DNA of 64,000 nt from Glaciecola sp. HTCC2999 (GTDB lineage: Bacteria > Pseudomonadota > Gammaproteobacteria > Enterobacterales > Alteromonadaceae). The position numbers and the translations under genes are program-made. How positions within the stretch are numbered: position 1 is the stretch's first letter; each line of letters begins with the position of its first letter. The stretch covers positions 1 to 64,000 of the forward strand of contig CATECQ010000001.1 in NCBI GenBank assembly GCA_949498985.1, given 5' to 3'. The notes under the pieces are model-generated. The model was given only the letters and a program-made list of their open reading frames with translations, searched no databases and was not told where the DNA came from. Shown here piece by piece: positions 50,586-58,404 of this stretch.

Positions 50586-50990
50586 ATGAGTGGTTTTACT
50601 GATATTCTATTACATGCGCGTCGGTTACAAGGGGCAACTAAAGATTTGTCAATTGATGACTTAAAAGATGCACAAGAAAAATTAGCGGCATTGATTGAGA
50701 AACGTATCGAAATGCTTGCTCAGGAAGAAGCATTGAGGGCGGAAAAAGCAGCGCAGATTGAGGCTATTAAACAACAAATGTTTGAAGCTGGGTTAGATAT
50801 CTCTGATTTTGAAACTAACCATGGTTCTGATAACTCTAAACGTACTCGCCGTCGTGGTGCTAAACGTCCAATTAAATATAGCATTACAGTAGATGGTGTG
50901 GAGACAAACTGGACAGGTATTGGCCGCATGCCAGTCATTTTTGCTCAGGCATTAGAAGCAGGTAAATCGTTAGAAGACTTCAGCGTTTAA
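50586..50990 (+). CDS. H-NS family nucleoid-structuring protein
   Basis: This 134-residue protein has a coiled-coil oligomerization part (about 20-70, QEKLAALIEKRIEMLAQEE) and a C-terminal AT-hook-like DNA-binding loop NWTGIGRMP, matching TWTGQGRTP of E. coli H-NS. H-NS-like proteins coat AT-rich DNA and silence transferred genes. A clear Shine-Dalgarno (AAAGGAAA) precedes the ATG. Its stop overlaps ybfF by one base, an unusual position for an hns-type gene. Confidence 0.9.
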   Translation: MSGFTDILLHARRLQGATKDLSIDDLKDAQEKLAALIEKRIEMLAQEEALRAEKAAQIEAIKQQMFEAGLDISDFETNHGSDNSKRTRRRGAKRPIKYSITVDGVETNWTGIGRMPVIFAQALEAGKSLEDFSV

Positions 50991-51772
50991 TGTTGTGTCA
51001 TGCAAAAATTACTGCCCATGATGATTCATCATCGTGGGCAGTATTAATACATGGTCTATTTGGCAGTGCCGATAATTTAAATTTATTAGCAAAGACACTC
51101 TCATCAAACATAAATGTTATCCAAATTGATTTGCCTGACCATGGAAAATCGCCTCATACTACTGAATTTAATTTCAATACATATTGCGATATGATCATTG
51201 ATACCTTGCATCATTATCAGATTAAGACAGCACATTTTGTCGGGCATTCTTTGGGCGGAAAGATGACCATGCATATCGCCTTAACTTATCCTGAAATTGT
51301 TACCTCGTTGGTCATTGCCGACATTGCTCCTGTCAGTTATCCACATAGACACCAAACAGTATTACATGCACTAGCGAGCGTTGATTTAACAACCATTACT
51401 AATAGAAATGAAGTTAAACATCACCTTGATAATTTGCTTAATGATGAAGGGACTTCTCAATTTTTATTAAAAAGTTTATATAAGAATGAACATAACCATT
51501 GGGCCTGGCGTTTTAATCATTCTTTACTGGCCAGGGATTATGATAAATTAATTCAGTGGCCTAAGCTTTCAAAGCAATATTCAGGGCCGACATTATTTAT
51601 AAAAGGCCAAGCGTCTGATTATATTATTGCTGAATATCAACCCATCATATTGGCTTTATTTCCACATGCCACCTCAAAAATAATGAACGGTACAGGTCAT
51701 TGGTTACATGCACAAAAACCCGTTGTATTTAATCGCATTGTTGAAAATTTTATTGCCGCTTTGATTCAATGA
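50990..51772 (+). CDS. ybfF: Alpha/beta hydrolase YbfF (esterase)
   Basis: This 260-residue hydrolase shows the oxyanion segment LIHGLFGSADNLNLLAK (about 19-35), the nucleophile elbow GHSLGGKM (Ser about 85) and a C-terminal catalytic His in GTGHWLHAQKP. It aligns well with E. coli YbfF, an esterase active on short acyl chains and acyl-CoAs whose cell role is unclear. It starts within the H-NS stop codon (TAATG). It leads the ybfF-fldA-fur block. Confidence 0.9.
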   Translation: MLCHAKITAHDDSSSWAVLIHGLFGSADNLNLLAKTLSSNINVIQIDLPDHGKSPHTTEFNFNTYCDMIIDTLHHYQIKTAHFVGHSLGGKMTMHIALTYPEIVTSLVIADIAPVSYPHRHQTVLHALASVDLTTITNRNEVKHHLDNLLNDEGTSQFLLKSLYKNEHNHWAWRFNHSLLARDYDKLIQWPKLSKQYSGPTLFIKGQASDYIIAEYQPIILALFPHATSKIMNGTGHWLHAQKPVVFNRIVENFIAALIQ

Positions 51773-51875
51773 ATTGATGTAGGACAAACAAGTTTACACT
51801 TCCTAAACACAACTGATGCGTTACCACTAATGGCTATGATATAATGATTAAATAATTTATGGTTTGTATTTAATC

Positions 51876-52097
51876 ATGCTAACAGAACACTACGAATTAA
51901 TTGAATCCATTGCCCTTAACTTAGGTTTATTCATTTTATTTATCTTAATGGGTTATGCCATTCACGATGTATTAAGTAAAAATGATGTACCCAAATATGG
52001 TCGGTATGTAGCTTATGGTGTCCTACTCTTAGGAGCAATAGGATTCGTAGCAAAAGGTGTTATCCAATTTTTCTGGCATTCTAGCGGTGTTAATTAA
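51876..52097 (+). CDS. DUF2788 small membrane protein
   Basis: This 73-residue protein has two membrane segments (LNLGLFILFILMGYAIH and YVAYGVLLLGAIGFVAKG) separated by a short charged loop (DVLSKNDVPKYGR). It matches the DUF2788 family found between ybfF and fldA in Shewanella and relatives; function is unknown. ATG at 51876 is chosen over an in-frame TTG at 51864. fldA follows 17 bases later, so it is probably cotranscribed. Confidence 0.78.
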   Translation: MLTEHYELIESIALNLGLFILFILMGYAIHDVLSKNDVPKYGRYVAYGVLLLGAIGFVAKGVIQFFWHSSGVN

Positions 52098-52114
52098 TTT
52101 ATTGAGGTATTGAA

Positions 52115-52639
52115 ATGGCAAGTGTGGGTTTATTTTTTGGAAGCGATACGGGTAATACCGAACACATCGCGAAGATGATCCAAAAACAATTAGGCAAGGG
52201 ATTAATTGATGTACATGATATTGCTAAGAGCACAAAAGAAGAAATAGCTGAGTTTGATTTGTTAATGTTCGGTATTCCAACTTGGTACTATGGCGAAGCG
52301 CAATGTGATTGGGATGATTTTTTCCCCGAATTAGAAGACATTGATTTTAATGATAAACTTGTCGCTATTTTTGGTTGTGGCGATCAAGAAGATTATGCTG
52401 AATATTTTCTTGATGCGATGGGAATGGTTCGAGATATTGTAGAAGCTCGTGGTGCTATTTTAATTGGAAAATGGTCTACTGAGGGTTATGATTTTGAAGC
52501 ATCAAAAGGTATGGCAGATGATGATCATTTTGTCGGTCTGGGTATCGATGAGGATCGTCAACCAGAATTGACTGAAGAACGAGTGAATGCTTGGTGTTCA
52601 CAAATTAAAGAAGAAATGTGTTTAGCAGAATTAGTATAA
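52115..52639 (+). CDS. fldA: Flavodoxin 1
   Basis: This 174-residue FMN protein has the phosphate loop FGSDTGNTEHIAK (about 8-20) and the isoalloxazine-binding segments PTWYYGEAQCDWDDF and FGCGDQEDYAEYF of long-chain flavodoxins. It carries low-potential electrons and replaces ferredoxin under iron limitation. GAGGT lies about seven bases before the ATG. fur follows, as in E. coli. Confidence 0.97.
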   Translation: MASVGLFFGSDTGNTEHIAKMIQKQLGKGLIDVHDIAKSTKEEIAEFDLLMFGIPTWYYGEAQCDWDDFFPELEDIDFNDKLVAIFGCGDQEDYAEYFLDAMGMVRDIVEARGAILIGKWSTEGYDFEASKGMADDDHFVGLGIDEDRQPELTEERVNAWCSQIKEEMCLAELV

Positions 52640-52695
52640 GCACGTGCCTAGGTACACCATTTTCTCTTCAATATTAGATACTTATCTAACAAAAC

Positions 52696-52727
52696 GCCTC
52701 TTTTTTAAACTATTTCATAAAAGGGGC
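52696..52727 (+). terminator. Weak hairpin between fldA and fur
   Basis: GCCTCTTTT (52696-52704) pairs with AAAAGGGGC (52719-52727), one wobble, around a 14-base loop. No good T-run follows; it may weaken readthrough from fldA into fur. Confidence 0.35.
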
Positions 52728-52794
52728 TGATTCTTTATCACTCCCATATTATACTGTATTTATCTTTTGACACCGCAGATGAATAAAAATAATT

Positions 52795-53220
52795 ATGGAC
52801 CAAAATAAAGAGTTAAAAAAAGCGGGCTTAAAAGTCACATTACCTCGTTTAAAAATATTAGAAATACTGCAACAGCCTAATAACCAACATATCAGTGCTG
52901 AAGACGTCTACAAAATCCTACTCGACCAAGATGAAGATATTGGTTTAGCGACCGTTTACCGGGTTTTAAATCAATTTGATGATGCAGGTATACTCATTCG
53001 TCATCATTTTGAAGGAGGTAAATCTGTTTTTGAAATCAGCCATAAAGAACATCACGATCATTTAGTATGTCTTCGCTGTGGCAAAGTAGTCGAATTTGAA
53101 GATCCAATTATTGAACGTCGTCAAGAAGAAGTCGCAGAACAAAACAAAATGAAACTCACCCATCACTCTTTATACATGTACGGTGAATGTAATGACCCTA
53201 ATTGTGACGAAGACCAGTAA
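52795..53220 (+). CDS. fur: Ferric uptake regulator Fur
   Basis: This 141-residue iron-sensing repressor has a winged helix (ISAEDVYKILLDQDEDIGLATVYRV, shortened: GLATVYRVLNQF), the His-rich metal site HKEHHDHLVC and zinc cysteines CLRCG. A second cysteine pair, CNDPNC, lies near the C-terminus. No Shine-Dalgarno is obvious. TATACT at 52750-52755 may be its -10. I saw no clear Fur box in the gap. Confidence 0.97.
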   Translation: MDQNKELKKAGLKVTLPRLKILEILQQPNNQHISAEDVYKILLDQDEDIGLATVYRVLNQFDDAGILIRHHFEGGKSVFEISHKEHHDHLVCLRCGKVVEFEDPIIERRQEEVAEQNKMKLTHHSLYMYGECNDPNCDEDQ

Positions 53221-53230
53221 TTGTCTTGTT

Positions 53231-54184
53231 TTATAGACAATCATTTCCATTTATCTGTGCTTGGTACAACGAAAATTTCACAATGGCCTCTTCAATAGAT
53301 ATTGTTCGAAAATAAAACGCTTTGTTTACCGGAAATTGCACTAACTGACTTATAGCATAATCAGGTACAGTGCCAATAATTGGATATCCTCCATGTGTCT
53401 GTCTATCTGGCCCCATTACAATAGGCTGACCATCTGGAGGGATCTGAATAACACCTAAGGCAAGTACTTGTGATGAAGTTTGCTGTGGCACTGGTATAGC
53501 GGTATCACATAACAATCTAAACCCCATCCTGTCAGCTTTATCACTCATCCACATGGGTTGCGAAGTGAATAAATAGCGAGCATGTATACTAAATTTTGTA
53601 TATTGATAATTAGGCACAAAATCAATTTTATCGTCTTGCATATTAACGGGTTGTTCAAATGCCTTGCTTTCTAATAAACACTTTGGCTCATACTCTTTAA
53701 GACCGAAACCAGGCTCTATAAATACTGGATTGATAGGTAATATATCACCGCTTATCATTGGCTTACCTTCAGCAATGCCGCCAAATTTTTCACGATAGAC
53801 ACTACATATTGAATTAAAATAGCGTGGATGTGACACATTTGCTTTAAGTCCTAACGTTAATCTTGTGCCTTGTTTCAAATGTGCTATGCGTAAAATTTGA
53901 CCGGCTTTAGATAAGTGAGGTTGATACATTGATACATGCTCTTCATCGATAGTTACTTGAGCATCTTGACCGCAAATACTCAACCATACCGATTGATGAA
54001 ATATTAATTCACATCCTCCTGAAATTTCTAATGCGACTAACTGAGATTGTTGTAAAATCTTACTCGCAAAATAATATTGGTCAGCCAGCAATGGCCCTGA
54101 TTGGGTAACACCTGACATTCCACTCATATTTCGACCTTGATCAATAATAAAAATGGGGTGTTCAGTTAATCGGCATTCAATCAT
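53231..54184 (-). CDS. pxpC: 5-oxoprolinase subunit PxpC
   Basis: This 317-residue subunit of the PxpABC enzyme hydrolyses 5-oxoproline (pyroglutamate) to glutamate with ATP. The start (IDQGRNMSGMSGVTQSGPL) and ALGVIQIPPDGQPIVMGPD, TGGYP-like end (HGGYPIIGTV) are typical biotin-dependent carboxyltransferase-like (AHS2) motifs. A longer frame runs from 54274, but the ATG at 54184 fits homologs; it overlaps pxpB by eight bases. It converges with fur. Confidence 0.92.
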   Translation of the reverse strand: MIECRLTEHPIFIIDQGRNMSGMSGVTQSGPLLADQYYFASKILQQSQLVALEISGGCELIFHQSVWLSICGQDAQVTIDEEHVSMYQPHLSKAGQILRIAHLKQGTRLTLGLKANVSHPRYFNSICSVYREKFGGIAEGKPMISGDILPINPVFIEPGFGLKEYEPKCLLESKAFEQPVNMQDDKIDFVPNYQYTKFSIHARYLFTSQPMWMSDKADRMGFRLLCDTAIPVPQQTSSQVLALGVIQIPPDGQPIVMGPDRQTHGGYPIIGTVPDYAISQLVQFPVNKAFYFRTISIEEAIVKFSLYQAQINGNDCL

Positions 54185-54920
54185 GATGATGCAAACTTGA
54201 ATGACTAAAAAATTGTACTGTATCACCACTTTGCAATAGCGCAGGTGGTGACTGGCGAATATCGAACAGTACATGTTCAGTCGTGCCTAAAATATGCCAC
54301 CCTCCAGGAGAGACTTGTGGGTAAATTCCACAATAATGCTCTGCAATAGCGATGGCTCCTTTTGGTACCTTTAATCTTGGTGTTGCAAGTCGAGGTAAGC
54401 GTAAATTATCAGGCAAACCGGACATATACGGAAAACCAGGCATAAACCCATTTAACATTACCGTAAATGTCAGTCCACAAAAATCATCAATGACTTGTGA
54501 TATAGAACGTTCAGTCGCCGCTGCAACCTTTGGTAAGTCATAATTTTCTGAGAATGTCACCCCTATACGGTGATGAGAAATTTCTGTCATTAATGGGGAT
54601 TGAATATTTGTTTGAAGCAATGAAATAGCTTTATTAATAATTTTCCTAACGATAGATAAATCATCCACATGCTTAATTGAATTAGGATCAAAATGAAATA
54701 AAATTTCGTTAAATCCCACGACAACATTCACTAATTTAAGACCAAACGTGTCTTGTAGTTCTTTAATCATGACATTAAATAATCGTTGTGTAATGTATTC
54801 TCTGACAGTGGATTTATCGACTAACCAAACTAATATTGTCGTCGGATTGACCCACTGTACTTCAATGACAGGAAGTTCTTGAGTGAGAAGTAATTGCGAT
54901 TGAATCATGTTGTTCTGCAT
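54177..54920 (-). CDS. pxpB: 5-oxoprolinase subunit PxpB
   Basis: This 247-residue AHS1-domain (KipI-like) subunit shows GFMPGFPYMSGLPDNLRLP (about 153-171) and YPQVSPGGWHILG near its C-terminus. It works with PxpA and PxpC on 5-oxoproline. A second in-frame ATG (MIQSQ) four codons later is an alternative start. The gene order pxpA-pxpB-pxpC is on the minus strand with almost no gaps. Confidence 0.92.
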   Translation of the reverse strand: MQNNMIQSQLLLTQELPVIEVQWVNPTTILVWLVDKSTVREYITQRLFNVMIKELQDTFGLKLVNVVVGFNEILFHFDPNSIKHVDDLSIVRKIINKAISLLQTNIQSPLMTEISHHRIGVTFSENYDLPKVAAATERSISQVIDDFCGLTFTVMLNGFMPGFPYMSGLPDNLRLPRLATPRLKVPKGAIAIAEHYCGIYPQVSPGGWHILGTTEHVLFDIRQSPPALLQSGDTVQFFSHSSLHHHD

Positions 54921-54921
54921 A

Positions 54922-55644
54922 TCAAATGAATTCAGCTAGCGCTTTGACTAATTTAACCGCTGCTGGTGTATCAGAATGAACACATAAGGTATCAGCACGT
55001 AATGAGAGTGTTTGACCGGTAACTGTCGTGACAGATTGATGTTGGATCAACTGCAATGCTTGCGCTAAAGCAACTTGTTCATTTAATACTGCACCACTTT
55101 GATTTCGAGGTGCCAAAGTACCATCATCCAGATACGCACGATCGGCAAACACTTCAAACCAGATTGTTAAACCGTATTGTGCAGCATCTTTCAGCAATAA
55201 AGACGGATCGCATATTGCGGGTAAGATAATAGGTAAATCTAGAGACATTTTTTCCATCGCGTAAAAAGTAGCATGCCGTACCTCAGCATGTTTCACAATA
55301 TCATGATACCAAGCTCCATGAGGTTTAACGTAATCGCACGAAGTACCTAAAAATTCACACATTGAACGTAACATACCAACCTGATAATGCATTAAAGCGA
55401 CTATTTCATGACGGGCTAAAGCCATGTGACGACGACCAAACCCTTGCTTATCAGGATAACTAGGATGAGCACCCACGGTCACATGATGTTGAATAGCTAA
55501 CTCAATAGCACGTTGGATATGAACTGGATCGCCACCATGAAACCCACATGCAATATTAGCTAAATCCAAATGCGGCATCACATCTTCGTCAACCGGCATG
55601 CTATACACACCAAAACTTTCTCCCAAATCACAATTTAATTTCAT
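54922..55644 (-). CDS. pxpA: 5-oxoprolinase subunit PxpA (LamB/YcsF family)
   Basis: This 240-residue subunit has the family start KLNCDLGESFG and the segments NIACGFHGGDP, VGAHPSYPDKQGFGRR and VKPHGAWYHDI. It forms the first part of the pyroglutamate hydrolysis reaction. ATG at 55644 is chosen over 55665 because AAGG lies about eight bases before it and homologs start at that point. Confidence 0.94.
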   Translation of the reverse strand: MKLNCDLGESFGVYSMPVDEDVMPHLDLANIACGFHGGDPVHIQRAIELAIQHHVTVGAHPSYPDKQGFGRRHMALARHEIVALMHYQVGMLRSMCEFLGTSCDYVKPHGAWYHDIVKHAEVRHATFYAMEKMSLDLPIILPAICDPSLLLKDAAQYGLTIWFEVFADRAYLDDGTLAPRNQSGAVLNEQVALAQALQLIQHQSVTTVTGQTLSLRADTLCVHSDTPAAVKLVKALAEFI

Positions 55645-55696
55645 TATTACGCCTTTAACAGTCAATGCTGTATGATAGTAATATGTTATTAATTCA

Positions 55697-56563
55697 ATGT
55701 CAGTTACTATGCTAAAAATCGGTCAAATTAACACGTTAATCATTCATGAAGTGCTTGAAGATGGGTATACATGCCTGAGCGACACATCTGAAGGTGACAA
55801 TTCAGATTTTATTACTTATGTGTACCTTGCAGCAAAAAATAGGTCGTTCAAGCCTGGTGATACATTAGAAGCATTTGTATTTATCGATAAACAGCAACAA
55901 TGTGTTGCGACTTTAAAACAACCTAAGGCAATGGTTAACGATACAGTTCTATTGCAAGCAACTGGAATGACTGATTTTGGTGCATTTTTTGATTGGGGCC
56001 TAGAACAGGACTTACTGGTCCCGAGCCAGTATTTACAGAGCCCAGTAATTATGGGTATGCCCTACTTAGTGCATATCTTCTATGAAAATGACTCACAACG
56101 TGTATTAGGTGCAACTAAACTACACCGTTTCTTTAGTGAAACGGATGCTTATGGTCAACTTGAATTAGGTCAATCCGTTCAATGTCAAGTATGGCACATC
56201 ACTGAATTGGGTTACAAAATCAGAATCAATAATGAATTGTTAGGTGTGTTATTTAATGATCAAGCCTTAGCTAAACATAAAGTGGGTGATGAATTCAAAG
56301 CGTGGGTTAAAACTATCAGGTCTGATGGTAAAATTGATATCACCCAACTTCAGGATAATCCGAATAGTCGACTTTCTTTACAGGAACAAATAGTCGCTGA
56401 CTTAGAAGCGCATGGAGGATTATCTACATTGACTGACAAGAGCTCTCCTGAAGATATTGCGCATAAATTCAATGTCTCAAAAGGTGCTTACAAAAAAGCG
56501 ATTGGCACACTGTTTAAACAAAAACGTATATCATTAACAAAAGATGCGATTAAATTACTTTAG
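55697..56563 (+). CDS. CvfB-family S1 RNA-binding protein
   Basis: This 288-residue protein has several S1/OB-like parts (one at about 85-150 with ATGMTDFGAFFDWG) and a C-terminal winged helix (SPEDIAHKFNVSKGAYKKAIG, shortened: KGAYKKAIGTLFKQ). This is the layout of CvfB/YitL proteins, which bind RNA and affect virulence or growth in Staphylococcus; the role here is not known. It is divergent from pxpA and followed 44 bases later by the OsmC gene. Confidence 0.85.
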   Translation: MSVTMLKIGQINTLIIHEVLEDGYTCLSDTSEGDNSDFITYVYLAAKNRSFKPGDTLEAFVFIDKQQQCVATLKQPKAMVNDTVLLQATGMTDFGAFFDWGLEQDLLVPSQYLQSPVIMGMPYLVHIFYENDSQRVLGATKLHRFFSETDAYGQLELGQSVQCQVWHITELGYKIRINNELLGVLFNDQALAKHKVGDEFKAWVKTIRSDGKIDITQLQDNPNSRLSLQEQIVADLEAHGGLSTLTDKSSPEDIAHKFNVSKGAYKKAIGTLFKQKRISLTKDAIKLL

Positions 56564-56607
56564 CAGTGTATTTTAATCATATGCCATCTCACTATAGGGG
56601 TAAAACA

Positions 56608-57012
56608 ATGTCTGATCATATGCACGCAACCGTATCTTGGAAAGGTGACTTAGGATTTGATTGTGTTATGGACACAGGTGAAACACTGCACTTAGATGGC
56701 AATAAACAAGCTTTATCACCCATGCAAGCGGTGTTAATGGCCGTAGGTGCGTGTTCATCAGTGGATGTCGTTGAAATCATGAAAAAAACGCGCCAAGACT
56801 TTACTGATTGCCATTGTGAATTAAGTGCAGAACGTGCTTCTGATGCACCACGCGTATTTACTAAAATACATGCTCATTATATTGTTACAGGTAAAGACAT
56901 TCATGAAAAACACCTGGCAAGAGCCGTCCAATTATCAACAGAGAAATATTGTTCTGTCATGCTTATGCTAGACAATACTGTTGAAATTACAACCAGTTAT
57001 GAGGCGTGTTAA
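56608..57012 (+). CDS. OsmC-family protein (YhfA-like)
   Basis: This 134-residue protein closely follows E. coli YhfA, with LMAVGACSSVDVVEIMKK-type cysteine (GACSSVDV) and EKYCSVMLML as the second cysteine, the OsmC pair used for peroxide reduction. YhfA's own activity is not well defined. ATG at 56608 is chosen because AGGGGT lies seven bases upstream; a longer frame from 56566 is rejected. A hairpin terminator overlaps the end of convergent rmuC. Confidence 0.88.
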   Translation: MSDHMHATVSWKGDLGFDCVMDTGETLHLDGNKQALSPMQAVLMAVGACSSVDVVEIMKKTRQDFTDCHCELSAERASDAPRVFTKIHAHYIVTGKDIHEKHLARAVQLSTEKYCSVMLMLDNTVEITTSYEAC

Positions 57013-57027
57013 TAGTCCAAAATTTAC

Positions 57028-57062
57028 CATTACCCAAAGTTTCAATCTTTGGGTAATGTTTT
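57028..57062 (+). terminator. Terminator after OsmC gene overlapping rmuC
   Basis: CATTACCCAAAG (57028-57039) pairs perfectly with CTTTGGGTAATG (57047-57058) and runs into TTTT. The loop holds the rmuC stop codon (57042-57044, minus) and one arm encodes the last rmuC codons (LPKD). Confidence 0.85.
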
Positions 57063-58313
57063 AAACGTTTTGACACCCATTTCTTGGAGCTTATTTCCCA
57101 TACTGACTATTGAACCTCGCCCAGTCGATAATTTCTTCATTGCATTATCGTAAGTCGATTGAGTCATGTTCAATTGCTTGCCAATTTTTTCCATTTCCTG
57201 AACATAATTGGCGAGTTTATCATGCAATTTTGTCGCTTGTTCGGCTATTTCATGAGACCGATTAATACGTTTTTCAGTCTGCCAAATGTTATTAATCGTT
57301 TTCAATGCAATCATCAAATTACTCGGACTCACCAACATAATATTGAGCTGAAGAGCTTCATTAATGATATTAGGATCTTCGATCATGGCAGCTTGGAACG
57401 CAGCTTCAGAAGCTAAAAATAATAATACATAATCCAATGATTGGATCCCATAAGCGCGGCTATAATTCTTTTGTGACAATCCTTTGACATGTTGTCTAAT
57501 CGATTGTAAATGAGCTTTGCTGTGTGATGCACGTGTTGCATCATCAGAGGCTTTAAACATTCTCTCATAAGCAGTAAGTGATACTTTAGAATCAATAATC
57601 ACCGCTTTATTATTAGGTAAATTGACCACAATATCCGGTTGTAATAGACGCCCTTGTTCATCACGTATTGAAGCTTGGCGAATAAATTCTTGCCCTTCAG
57701 TTAATCCGCAATTAGATAAAATAGATTCCAGAACGATTTCACCCCAATTACCTTGTTGTTTATTATCGCCTTTTAGCGCTTCTGTTAATGCTAATGCTTG
57801 AGCATTGATCGTTTCATTCAGCGTTTTGAGACTATGAATTTCTTGTTTTAATGCCGCGCGTTCAAGCCCTTCTTGACGAGATTGTTGTGATATTTGCTGT
57901 TTAAACTCATCTAATTTTGCTTGTAACGGTTGAACCACATGTTGCATTGACTGTTGATTGACATTAGTAAACTGCTTAGTTTTTTGGTCAAAAATTTGAT
58001 TAGCGATGCGCTCGAATCTATCTGATAGTTGCTGCTCAGCTTGTTGCATCATTACCATTTTTTCTTTTGAAGACTCCTGCAACGATTGTAAAGAAGCACT
58101 TAACGCACTATTTGCAACTTGATATTCTGTATTTGATTCTTGTAGGGCTGTTAATTGTGTACTAATACCCTGGATATGTTGTTCATATTTATTACGTAAA
58201 CGAAACTGCGTAAGCCAATAGGAAACAATGCTACTGATTAACATCATACTCACTATTACCCACCATACATTGGATATTATCAAAGTGGTGAATTGTTCGA
58301 CATAAATCGCCAT
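57042..58313 (-). CDS. rmuC: DNA recombination protein RmuC
   Basis: This 423-residue protein has an N-terminal membrane segment (VWWVIVSMMLISSIVSYWL), a long coiled coil (about 40-190) and the RmuC nuclease-like domain with GNWGEIVLESIL (about 200) and PDIVVNLPNNKAVIIDSKVSL (shortened: AVIIDSKVSL). RmuC limits inversions at short inverted repeats. Its 3' end is shared with the OsmC terminator. A separate terminator lies between it and the upstream fumarase gene. Confidence 0.94.
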   Translation of the reverse strand: MAIYVEQFTTLIISNVWWVIVSMMLISSIVSYWLTQFRLRNKYEQHIQGISTQLTALQESNTEYQVANSALSASLQSLQESSKEKMVMMQQAEQQLSDRFERIANQIFDQKTKQFTNVNQQSMQHVVQPLQAKLDEFKQQISQQSRQEGLERAALKQEIHSLKTLNETINAQALALTEALKGDNKQQGNWGEIVLESILSNCGLTEGQEFIRQASIRDEQGRLLQPDIVVNLPNNKAVIIDSKVSLTAYERMFKASDDATRASHSKAHLQSIRQHVKGLSQKNYSRAYGIQSLDYVLLFLASEAAFQAAMIEDPNIINEALQLNIMLVSPSNLMIALKTINNIWQTEKRINRSHEIAEQATKLHDKLANYVQEMEKIGKQLNMTQSTYDNAMKKLSTGRGSIVSMGNKLQEMGVKTFKTLPKD

Positions 58314-58333
58314 AGGTTAAGCCTTAATTTAAA

Positions 58334-58357
58334 CAAAAAACGCCGCATAAGCGACGT
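58334..58357 (-). terminator. Rho-independent terminator after fumarase
   Basis: On the minus strand ACGTCGC (58357-58351) pairs with GCGGCGT (58346-58340), one wobble, around TTAT, followed by TTTTTT. It lies 47 bases after the fumarase stop and 21 bases before rmuC. Confidence 0.82.
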
Positions 58358-58404
58358 ATTTAAATATACCAAAGTACTGTATGTAAATACAGACTATTTA
58401 CTAA

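Noticed and set aside
52640-52794. Search for a Fur box before fur
   Set aside because: No stretch resembles GATAATGATAATCATTATC closely enough.
54185-54274. N-terminal extension of pxpC into pxpB
   Set aside because: Homologs begin at the ATG at 54184, and the extension would overlap pxpB by almost 100 bases.
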